Shown one piece after another: positions 9,097-17,178 of a DNA stretch of 64,000 bases. The translations under genes and the position numbers were made by a program. Positions within the stretch are counted from its first letter, which is position 1. Every line of letters begins with the position of its first letter. The DNA comes from Lachnotalea glycerini (GTDB lineage: Bacteria; Bacillota; Clostridia; Lachnospirales; Lachnospiraceae): positions 396,678-460,677 of the forward strand of contig NZ_QICS01000001.1 of NCBI RefSeq assembly GCF_003201285.1, given 5' to 3'. The notes beneath the pieces are model-generated. The model was given only the letters and a program-made list of their open reading frames with translations. It ran no database searches and was not told where the DNA came from.

Positions 9097-10371
9097 ATGG
9101 CAAAAATAAAAATACCTTATTCAAAAAAGCATTTAGAGATTGATATTCCAGATTATAACCTGTCAGCTATATTGGAGTCAAAAACTCATATTTTCAAACC
9201 CAAAATATGTCAAGAAGAAATCATACATCAAGCATTAGATAACCCGATAGGAAGTGCTAGCTTAGAAGAATTGGTTAAAGGCAAGAAGAATATGGTAATC
9301 ATAACAAGCGATCACACTAGGCCTGTACCAAGTAAAATAACAATGCCCATACTCCTTAAGAGAATCAGAAATGCAAACCCTGATATTGATATCAAAATAT
9401 TAATTGCCACCGGATTTCACAGACCGACTACCAAAGAAGAAATGATTCAGAAATTTGGACAGAAAATTGTAGATCAAGAAGTAATTATAAATCATTTATC
9501 TGAAGATGAAAGCAGTGTTGTTAGAGTCGGTACCCTTCCGTCCGGTGGCGAGCTATGGTTAAATAAGCTTGCAATGGAAACGGAATTATTGATTTCAGAA
9601 GGATTTATAGAGCCACACTTTTTTGCCGGATTTTCGGGAGGACGAAAGAGTGTTCTTCCCGGCGTTGCCGCAGCAAAAACGGTTCTGGCAAATCATTGCT
9701 CCGAATTTATAGCAAGCGAATATGCCAGGACGGGAGTCACAAAAAACAATCCGATTCATATGGATATGCTCTATGCAGCGAAGCAGGCAAATCTGGCTTT
9801 TATATTAAATGTTGTTATAAACAGTGAAAAAGAGGTAATCAACGCATTTGCAGGCGATAGCCAGCTTGCCCACGAAGAGGGCTGTAAATTTGTCATGGAA
9901 CTTGCTTGTGTTCAAGCAGTGAAAGCTGATATTGTTATCTCATCAAATGGGGGCTATCCACTGGATCAGAATATATATCAGTCTGTCAAAGGTATGACAG
10001 CCGCAGAGGCAACCTGTAAGGAAGGTGGGGTCATTATTATGGTGTCTGCTTGTAATGATGGACATGGAGGTAAATCTTTCTATGATAATATGGCTAACGC
10101 TAGCAGTCCAAGAGAAGTACTTGATCGGGTTTTTAAAGTGGAAAGAACAAAGACAGTTCCAGATCAATGGGAATTTCAGATTTTGGCACGTATTCTTGAT
10201 AAGCACACTGTAATCCTTGTTACAGATATGTGTGATCCTGAAATAATTTGTAATATGCACATACAGCATGCATTTACACTTGATGAAGCACTGCAAAAAG
10301 CTTTTCAGCTTAAAGGAAAGAATGCGACGATAACCGTAATACCAGATGGCGTATCTGTTGTAATAAAATAA
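9097..10371 (+). CDS. larA: Nickel-pincer-dependent lactate racemase LarA
   Basis: A 424-residue protein of the LarA (DUF2088) family, which interconverts L- and D-lactate with the covalently bound nickel pincer nucleotide. The functional residues line up with those known for Lactobacillus LarA, even in numbering. Asp72 and Arg75 lie in SDHTRP, His108 in ATGFHRP, His174 in FIEPHFFAGF, the cofactor-linking Lys184 in SGGRKSV, and His200 in VLANHCSEF. Gln295 and Lys298 lie in NIYQSVKGM. It begins 22 bases after the dehydrogenase gene with a GAGAGG ribosome site, so it is operonic and supplies the enantiomer the dehydrogenase prefers. The cofactor-building genes larB, larC and larE are not in the window. 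Some LarA homologues racemise other hydroxyacids, but the context argues for lactate. Confidence 0.93.
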   Translation: MAKIKIPYSKKHLEIDIPDYNLSAILESKTHIFKPKICQEEIIHQALDNPIGSASLEELVKGKKNMVIITSDHTRPVPSKITMPILLKRIRNANPDIDIKILIATGFHRPTTKEEMIQKFGQKIVDQEVIINHLSEDESSVVRVGTLPSGGELWLNKLAMETELLISEGFIEPHFFAGFSGGRKSVLPGVAAAKTVLANHCSEFIASEYARTGVTKNNPIHMDMLYAAKQANLAFILNVVINSEKEVINAFAGDSQLAHEEGCKFVMELACVQAVKADIVISSNGGYPLDQNIYQSVKGMTAAEATCKEGGVIIMVSACNDGHGGKSFYDNMANASSPREVLDRVFKVERTKTVPDQWEFQILARILDKHTVILVTDMCDPEIICNMHIQHAFTLDEALQKAFQLKGKNATITVIPDGVSVVIK

Positions 10372-10547
10372 CTATATTTTGCAATAAAGCTACGTGAAAA
10401 TAGCAATAAACGAAAATATCGAACCCAAATAGTAGATGAAAAACCTTGGTATAAAAATCCGGTCAAAATAATTATGAAAGATAATGTTCAAGATTTTTCA
10501 ACGGAATGATATGGTATTCTATACTTAATTGTAGATGTAAGTTGCGG

Positions 10548-10577
10548 TTGAAAAAGGAAGTTGTTGTATGATATAAT
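10548..10577 (+). promoter_or_regulatory. Sigma-A-type promoter before GntR gene
   Basis: TTGAAA (10548-10553) and TATAAT (10572-10577) are separated by 18 bases. They lie about 70 bases before the regulator start. Confidence 0.6.
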
Positions 10578-10644
10578 TAGAATAATAAAAACAATTAGTT
10601 TTCACTTATGACTTACGGAAGGCTATGAATTAAGGGGTGTGGAA

Positions 10645-11367
10645 ATGGAAGACTATCGAATACCGCCTGGAATGGAAGCGGTTGAGAAATTAGAAGATTT
10701 TATTGTGGTGAATCGATTGACTGCCAATACCAGAATACCATCGGAGAGAAATCTTTGTGAAATGTGGGGGGTTAGCCGTTCTACACTTAGACAGGCAGTG
10801 GATACACTGGTTAGCTGGGGAGTATTGTATCGTGTGAAAGAATCGGGAGTGTATGTAGCAGTACCCAAAAAGAACAGAAATATAGTAGGTGTCGATTCTA
10901 TGATGGGAGAATTACGGCAACAGGGTATATTCTTTACAAAGAAGATTATCAGTGCCCGTACTATCGAAGCTACCAGACAAATTTCAAGAAAATTAAAAAT
11001 TCCATTGGGACAGAAGGTATACGAATATATACGTATACGAAAAGCAGATTACGTTCCAAGTATTTTAGAGACAACATATATAGACTGTAAGCAATATCCA
11101 GGACTTGATGAGTATTATACAGAGAAAACATCTTTGAATTATATTTTTAAAAATATTTACCATAAAAAACAAAATTCTGGGGAAGAACATATCAGCGTAA
11201 CTTATGCCAGTGAGAACGAAGCAAAAATGTTTGAAATAGAGCAGGGGACTCCTTTATTTTTTACTTCGGGCGTTGTAGAGGATGATAAGAGAGTACCTAT
11301 TATATATTATAAGCAGTTGTTGCGTTCTGATCAATTCAAGTTTGTAAGTATGATTAACAAAGAGTAG
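10645..11367 (+). CDS. GntR-family regulator with UTRA ligand domain
   Basis: A predicted 240-residue transcription factor. AAGGGG (10632-10637) favours the ATG at 10645 over the in-frame GTG at 10639. The N-terminal winged helix has RIPSERNLCEMWGVSRSTLRQ. Residues from about 75 onwards form a UTRA effector domain (with KVYEYIRIRKAD and ISVTYASENEAKMFEIEQGT) of the HutC/NagR kind, which usually binds sugar phosphates or amino-acid breakdown products. A good sigma-A promoter precedes it. It is followed immediately by a second, frameshifted GntR gene and then a truncated amino-acid permease. The effector is unknown; an amino acid or its degradation product would fit the permease. Confidence 0.85.
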   Translation: MEDYRIPPGMEAVEKLEDFIVVNRLTANTRIPSERNLCEMWGVSRSTLRQAVDTLVSWGVLYRVKESGVYVAVPKKNRNIVGVDSMMGELRQQGIFFTKKIISARTIEATRQISRKLKIPLGQKVYEYIRIRKADYVPSILETTYIDCKQYPGLDEYYTEKTSLNYIFKNIYHKKQNSGEEHISVTYASENEAKMFEIEQGTPLFFTSGVVEDDKRVPIIYYKQLLRSDQFKFVSMINKE

Positions 11368-11394
11368 AGTTTAAGTGACTGAATGGAGATTAGT

Positions 11395-12173
11395 ATGGAT
11401 AAAATCGTGGAAACGCTTGAAAACAATGAAAAAGTGAATCATGAAGAAGCGAGTGATAAATTGGATTATCGTATGCCCATCTATCTGCAGTTACGAGAGA
11501 TTGTACGAAGTAGAATAGAGGAAGGCGAGTATTTACCAGGAACAGCGATTCCTTCTGAAAATAAGCTGGCAGAAATCTTTGGTATTAACCGATTAACGGT
11601 GCGCAATGCAGTGGATGCGCTTGTTAATGAGGGCATTCTTCAAAGAGTACAGGGAAAAGGTGTATTTGTTGTAGGAAACAAGTATGAGGAAGCGTTGGAG
11701 GAATATGGAGGATTTGTCAATACAGTTTCATCCGGACAAAAAAAAGTCTCTGTGAAAGAACAGGTGAAAATGCTTCGTCTGGCGGGAAATAAGTATGCCA
11801 ATTATTCAATATTGAACCGGATGATCTAATATTTTATTTAAGACATTTTACAACTATTGCTGACGAAATTGTTTCTATAGAGGATTTTTTTATACCAAAG
11901 AATGTACTTCCTGAGTTGGGGGCGGTTAATTCTTCCGTCTTTACAATGAGAGATATTTTTGCTTTTTATGAGATAGAGTTAGACAGCATGCAACAGACAA
12001 TGGAAATTGTTAGTGGAGAACCAAAGGTGAGAAAATCTTTGGATGTGCCAGATGGTGTTGCACTTATTATGTTGACTTGTGATTATCATGATAAGAATGG
12101 CTGTATTATTGCACACAGCCGTTCTTTCATAAGGAGCGATAAGAGCTCATTTAGTATCAAGTTGCATGATTAA
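11395..12173 (+). pseudogene. Frameshifted GntR/UTRA regulator
   Basis: A second GntR gene broken by one frameshift. The first part (11395-11829) encodes a winged helix (IPSENKLAEIFGINRLTVRN). It runs into an early stop just after NKYANY. Reading from 11805 in the next frame continues as FNIEPDDLIFYLRHFTT and joins seamlessly to the UTRA domain that ends at 12173 (SRSFIRSDKSSF). Restoring one T in the TATTC stretch near 11803 rebuilds a normal protein of about 260 residues. Either this is a real mutation or a base-calling error. GGAG (11386-11389) supports the start at 11395. A terminator follows at 12249. Confidence 0.75.
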
Positions 12174-12248
12174 TTATAATTCAGTATTTTTACTGGATAG
12201 TTCTCGTTTCATTATAATTTTTACATATTACAGTTTAGCAATCGAATG

Positions 12249-12302
12249 TATCAAGTCAATTGTTGCGGGATAGAACGCATCATAGATGACTTGATATTTT
12301 TT
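12249..12302 (+). terminator. Terminator after the GntR pair
   Basis: TATCAAGTCA (12249-12258) pairs perfectly with TGACTTGATA (12287-12296), followed by TTTTTTG. Confidence 0.75.
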
Positions 12303-12314
12303 GTATATTTCATG

Positions 12315-12530
12315 CTAATCCATATTTGGCGTATAAGTTTTGCCGGGCTTAATAAAGGTTGTAAGACTGGCAAAAGTCTCGAATCCGGGATGCTTAATAC
12401 CGGAGGCAGCCATAAGGGCATTACCAAAGCTGGCAAGACCAAGAAAACGATCAATTACATAGTTGCCTGTGCTTTTAGCGGCAATAAAACTGGAGCCTGA
12501 AATTTTTGTGCTTTTGCATAAATTTCAGGC
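12315..12530 (-). pseudogene. Remnant of a protein C-terminus on the minus strand
   Basis: Read on the minus strand, the DNA from about 12500 down to the TAG at 12315-12317 encodes residues including STGNYVIDRFLGLASFGNAL, HPGFETFASLTTFIKPG and a terminal TYTPNMD. This looks like natural protein sequence, unlike the other frames. No start codon or ribosome site is present. Upstream (12500-12530) the sense switches frame (EPEIYAKAQKFQA). The parent family was not recognised. It is best read as a decayed 3-prime end of a deleted gene. Confidence 0.35.
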
Positions 12531-12541
12531 TCCTTATTTTT
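12492..12541 (+). terminator. Strong hairpin with T tail
   Basis: GGAGCCTGAAATTT (12492-12505) pairs perfectly with AAATTTCAGGCTCC (12520-12533) and is followed by TTATTTTTG. No intact gene ends directly before it on the plus strand. It overlaps the minus-strand remnant, so it may belong to what was deleted here. Confidence 0.65.
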
Positions 12542-13598
<1,057 letters not shown>

Positions 13599-13609
13599 AA
13601 GGAGTGATT

Positions 13610-13767
13610 ATGAAAAAATTTAGTGTACTGTTAATAGGTATTCTTTGTTTGATTGCCAGTTTTATATGGATGGTATTATCTCAATCATCTACAGGTCCAT
13701 TTTTGATTTAGGATCTATAAGTGGTGCAATTATTATGGAGGGAATACACAGGATAAGGAGAAAGTAA
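13610..13767 (+). pseudogene. Small membrane protein gene, frameshifted
   Basis: AAAAGGAG followed by ATG at 13610 opens a 33-codon frame (MKKFSVLLIGILCLIASFIW) that stops at 13709-13711. From 13702 in another frame the sequence continues sensibly (FDLGSISGAIIMEGIHRIRR) to a stop at 13765. The break falls in a run of five T. Together the parts would make a roughly 50-residue protein with one membrane helix and a basic tail. Function unknown. It may be an accessory of the adjacent permease. Confidence 0.45.
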
Positions 13768-13942
13768 TAACTTCTAATATTTTTTAGTTAAAGTAGTATA
13801 ATGTCGTTTCTGATAAACTTTAATATAAAATTTTTTTGGTTAAAAGAAAAAAACTGCTTTTTATTCGTTAAAGTTGTGTTTCGCGAATAGTTAAGTATTG
13901 GTTACGAACACATAATATCCGGAAAATTTTTTTAGGAGAAAA

Positions 13943-14152
13943 TCAAATAAAACCGACAATATCTTCAAAAGAAGTAAAACTATTAATCCAATTAAATCTT
14001 GGTTTATCACCTTTCTTAAAATCTTCTTTTCTTGTCACTTCATCTAAAAATCTCTTAAAGTCCTCTAATGTTTTGATTAATGCCTTTCTATCTTCAAGAA
14101 CATCCCATATTTCTTTAATTATTTTTAACTCACCACCATCATATTTTTTCAC
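13943..14152 (-). CDS. Small hypothetical protein
   Basis: A 69-codon frame whose GTG start directly abuts the stop of the upstream gene, suggesting translational coupling. No clear ribosome site is seen, and the start is uncertain. The product is charged and helical (KIIKEIWDVLEDRKALIKTL, DEVTRKEDFKKGD), with no signal or membrane segment. No family was recognised. Its tight linkage suggests a partner or antagonist of the preceding protein, for example an immunity-like protein, but nothing in the sequence proves this. Confidence 0.45.
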   Translation of the reverse strand: MKKYDGGELKIIKEIWDVLEDRKALIKTLEDFKRFLDEVTRKEDFKKGDKPRFNWINSFTSFEDIVGFI

Positions 14153-14791
14153 TTAAATACCCAAGTTTTTTAGCTCCTTATAATCAGGTTTGTATTTTAC
14201 TCCATAATAGTATGGATCAGGTATTTTCCTATTCGGATGTTCATAATCAACTATATACTGTGGTGGCACTGTATCAACAGAAATAGATATATCATAACCA
14301 AATTCTCTTCCCAACTCAATTCCCTCTTCAATATAGGATATCTCACTACATGCTAGATTCTTTATAGGAATATCACAGTGAAAAATTGTTGGTATCCCCA
14401 CTTGTTTTAAAGAATCTCTATACCCCAACTCCATTGCTAGTGCATTAAGAAATTCACTGCCATATATCAGATAATGCCCCGATTTAGTTAATAATAATTC
14501 CTTATGAATGATTAGCCAAACCTTTTTGTGTATTTCATTCAAATCTTTCCATGCAATTTTAAATTGCCCCTTTATTTTGTCCTTATTTAAGCCTTCAGAT
14601 TTAAGTCGTATCAGTGCTTCTTCTAGCGCTCTCTCGCAACTAATTGGTTCTATTCCTTTGGCGAAGTAATCTTGAACACTTAAAGGGCGGCAAGCATGAT
14701 AGGCTCTTATATGGGTATACTGATTTAAATTTATTTCCCGCTCCTCATTAAAATATTCTTCCAATATAAACACTTTTTTCTCTAAATCCAT
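14153..14791 (-). CDS. Uncharacterised accessory protein, possibly ADP-ribosyltransferase-like
   Basis: 212 residues, start supported by GAGGAGG 5 bases before the ATG. No signal peptide or membrane helix. Near the N-terminus is THIRAYHACRP followed by VQDYFAKGIEPIS. A central segment is SGHYLIYGSEFLNALA, and then FHCDIPIKNL. The order His-x-x-Arg, then a GI turn, then a Tyr-rich strand resembles the layout of ADP-ribosyltransferase folds (H-Y-E class), but this is a weak visual resemblance, not an assignment. The gene lies in a four-gene minus-strand accessory block next to a HEPN-like protein. Function otherwise unknown. Confidence 0.55.
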   Translation of the reverse strand: MDLEKKVFILEEYFNEEREINLNQYTHIRAYHACRPLSVQDYFAKGIEPISCERALEEALIRLKSEGLNKDKIKGQFKIAWKDLNEIHKKVWLIIHKELLLTKSGHYLIYGSEFLNALAMELGYRDSLKQVGIPTIFHCDIPIKNLACSEISYIEEGIELGREFGYDISISVDTVPPQYIVDYEHPNRKIPDPYYYGVKYKPDYKELKNLGI

Positions 14792-14911
14792 TAATCCTCC
14801 TCAACAACTTCTTCTAAAATCAGGCTCAATACAAGCTCTCCTTAACTGCTTTGCTGCAAACCTTACTTGTACTTACTTAATCCATTTGTTGTAGTCTTTA
14901 TTTAATTAATT

Positions 14912-15460
14912 CTATCTCAAATTATTTTTTTCAATTTCTATATCCCAGTTAATAATTGAAAAGTTAAAAAAATTAAATTTATCTTGATTGCTTTCATAAT
15001 ACATTCTAGCATTACTACAAACTATCAAACAAAAGCGTCTTACATTTATACGATAAGTCCTTACTTTACCATCAATTATTCCTGATGCATCAGAATAAAA
15101 ATCAAATGGTTTTTTAGATTCAATGACAAGTTCAAAATTATCAATTTTATTATTATAATTTTTTATTCTAAGAGGATCTATGTTAGGCGTTCCCTGATGC
15201 AATAAAAAGTTTCTTAAACTGTATACAACTTCTCCACTTAAATAAGGCATTGGGGTATTCTTACAATAATCACATGGACACCGTTCGTATTTACCAATAT
15301 ACTCATCATACCAATCTTTATATCGTTTTGCAGTACTTTTTTCTTGTGGATATTCAGCCTTCCCACAAATATCTGGAAAGGTAAGAACTAATGACAGAGC
15401 GGCATAATAACACTCTGCATCTAATGCTTTGTTGACATCATTAATTAGTTGTTGCATCAT
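14912..15460 (-). CDS. HEPN-like hypothetical protein
   Basis: 182 residues from the ATG at 15460, chosen because GAGGTG lies about 8 bases upstream; the frame is open to 15499. The N-terminal helices (NDVNKALDAECYYAALSLVL) are followed by ICGKAEYP, a Cys pair (RCPCDYC) and SGEVVYSLRNFLLHQGTPN. The Arg83-x4-His88 motif RNFLLH is the catalytic signature pattern of HEPN ribonucleases. The surrounding helical arrangement also fits that superfamily. HEPN proteins often act in toxin-antitoxin and antiphage systems. No MNT nucleotidyltransferase partner is visible beside it. The assignment is by motif and pattern. Confidence 0.6.
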   Translation of the reverse strand: MMQQLINDVNKALDAECYYAALSLVLTFPDICGKAEYPQEKSTAKRYKDWYDEYIGKYERCPCDYCKNTPMPYLSGEVVYSLRNFLLHQGTPNIDPLRIKNYNNKIDNFELVIESKKPFDFYSDASGIIDGKVRTYRINVRRFCLIVCSNARMYYESNQDKFNFFNFSIINWDIEIEKNNLR

Positions 15461-15530
15461 AGTAGACACCTCGTTTAATAATATAAGTAATATATACACA
15501 ATATAATGGGCAGTTCAAAATTTACCATCG

Positions 15531-16088
15531 CTAATATTCCCAGTAATTAGGCAATCTAAATTCATTTATTAATGTGGGATTCTCTTCATTACCTGTCCCA
15601 ATTATAATTTTATCTATATTCCACATTTTGAGTGTTTTTTTAATAAATTTAACGACTTGTGCTCTCTTTGATGGTCTTCTGGAAAAATGTAATAATTCAT
15701 CTTTTTTATTAACAAGAATATGTAACTTACCATTGCACTTATGTATAGACATAGAATACATTGGTTCTTGAGATTTATAAAAAATACTAATCGCAAGTGA
15801 TGCTTGATTCGGATTAATGTATATTGTCGAAATAGCAGTTTCCTTCCAGTCTGCCGAAGTTACCATTGTTGCTATATTATTATCGATTGTTCTTGATATA
15901 CTATTTTTACATTCATCGCAATATTCGATTGGCAAGGGGCGGTCAACAAGTACAATCTTAATATTTTTTCCAAGCCTTATTACTTCTGAAATAGCATTAT
16001 CAACCCACTCTTCAATGGGTGAATCAAGTAATTGATATACCCTCTCAAACTCAACTTTTCCATCAACCCATTGAAATAATATTTTCAT
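15531..16088 (-). CDS. Hypothetical protein
   Basis: 185 residues, soluble, no signal. Notable parts are an N-terminal acidic region (FQWVDGKVEFERVYQLLDS), an IEYCDECKNS segment with two cysteines, and a basic stretch (HFSRRPSKRAQVVKFIKKTL) before the C-terminus. No family was recognised. No strong ribosome site precedes the ATG. It is the first gene of the minus-strand accessory block, divergent from the DUF6385 gene across a 127-base spacer. Confidence 0.5.
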   Translation of the reverse strand: MKILFQWVDGKVEFERVYQLLDSPIEEWVDNAISEVIRLGKNIKIVLVDRPLPIEYCDECKNSISRTIDNNIATMVTSADWKETAISTIYINPNQASLAISIFYKSQEPMYSMSIHKCNGKLHILVNKKDELLHFSRRPSKRAQVVKFIKKTLKMWNIDKIIIGTGNEENPTLINEFRLPNYWEY

Positions 16089-16215
16089 GCCAACTATATT
16101 ATCAATAGATCCAAAAACATTGATTGTTGCGATAATTTGTGGATGTTGTCAATTATGATATATTTGCATATTATAATTATTGAGTAACTCACATAAAAAT
16201 AAGGAGTAAATATAT

Positions 16216-17055
16216 ATGCCAGGAATGCCTATATTTCAAGATTCACCCACTCAACTAAAAGGCCAAATTTATGTTGAAGATAGTTCTAATAATGTGGTGC
16301 CTTTGCAGTTAGATGCAAGCTCAAGTCTTCCTATAAGTGGTGAGGTATCATTTGCAGCCGGTTCAGATATTAGCACCGTCTCGACTGTCACCACAGTTGG
16401 TACCATAACAAATGACGTACCCGTAATAAACGGTACATCTGCTTTCACCGTAGGGTTAGCAAGCGGTACCGATCTTGATACCGTCTCAACTGTCACCACG
16501 GTTGGTACCATAACAAATGATGTATCTGTTGTAAATGGCACATCTGCTTTTACCGTAGGGTTAGAAAGCGGTACCGATCTTGACACTGTCTCGACTGTCA
16601 CCACGGTTGGTACCATAACAAATGATGTACCCGTTGTAAATGGTACATCTGCTCTCACCGTAGGGTTAGCTGCAGGAAGTAATTTGATTGGTAAAGTTGA
16701 AAGTCAGTTGGTATTTACTAGTGTAGATTCCTTTGGTGCAGAAACCATATTGACGCCCCAAAGCGTTGGTATCGGAGCAACGGTAAGTTCAAGCGTACAG
16801 GATATTTCGACAGAATCATCCTTTAACTGGTTCATTAAAAATACTGGAACTATAGCTGATCAAAATATTACTTTAATCGTAGAATTGAGTCCAGATCAAA
16901 CAAACTGGGTTGCAGATACAGGAACTGTTATTAGTCTAGACTTTGGTGTTTCAAAGATGATTACAGTTACAAACTTCTTGCAATATGTACGATTTACAAT
17001 TACTGGAGGAACTGCTCTAACAGATGTTATTTCTTGTTACCAAGCACAACATTAA
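16216..17055 (+). CDS. DUF6385-type repeat protein
   Basis: 279 residues, start supported by AAGGAG 9 bases upstream. After a short N-terminal part come three nearly identical 35-residue repeats (TVSTVTTVGTITNDV then NGTSAFTVGL then SGTDLD). A roughly 115-residue C-terminal beta-rich domain follows (WFIKNTGTIADQNITLIVEL, VRFTITGG). The C-terminal part matches what is annotated as DUF6385 in spore-forming clostridia. No signal peptide is present. A structural role, perhaps in the spore envelope, is plausible because the protein is unsecreted, repetitive and low in charge, but this is inference. It ends in a terminator shared with the convergent feoAB gene. Confidence 0.75.
   Translation: MPGMPIFQDSPTQLKGQIYVEDSSNNVVPLQLDASSSLPISGEVSFAAGSDISTVSTVTTVGTITNDVPVINGTSAFTVGLASGTDLDTVSTVTTVGTITNDVSVVNGTSAFTVGLESGTDLDTVSTVTTVGTITNDVPVVNGTSALTVGLAAGSNLIGKVESQLVFTSVDSFGAETILTPQSVGIGATVSSSVQDISTESSFNWFIKNTGTIADQNITLIVELSPDQTNWVADTGTVISLDFGVSKMITVTNFLQYVRFTITGGTALTDVISCYQAQH
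16375..16689 (+). repeat. Three tandem 105-bp direct repeats inside the DUF6385 gene
   Basis: Units begin at 16375, 16480 and 16585 (ACYGTCTCRACTGTCACC...). Each is 105 bp and encodes 35 residues. Differences between copies are mostly silent, which points to recent duplication under protein-level constraint. The final unit fades after about 90 bases. Confidence 0.9.
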
Positions 17056-17088
17056 TAATACTTGACGGTACACTTTGATAAAAAAGAG

Positions 17089-17125
17089 AACGTCGATTTT
17101 GAAAGAATATCAGAATCGACGTTTT
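17089..17125. terminator. Bidirectional terminator
   Basis: AACGTCGATT (17089-17098) pairs with AATCGACGTT (17114-17123) and is followed by TTTT. It lies between two convergent genes, about 55 bases from the feoAB stop. Confidence 0.7.
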
Positions 17126-17178
17126 CCATGTTATATTGTTTTTAATATAATTCCCAAATAAAATTTAGAACATTTAAT

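Noticed and set aside
12246-12500. 84-codon plus-strand frame
   Set aside because: It begins inside a terminator stem and ends in another hairpin. The minus strand of the same DNA reads as natural protein.
16269-16658. Minus-strand 129-residue repeat frame opposite the DUF6385 gene
   Set aside because: It mirrors the 105-bp repeats, has no ribosome site, and the plus-strand gene has a good one and a known C-terminal domain.
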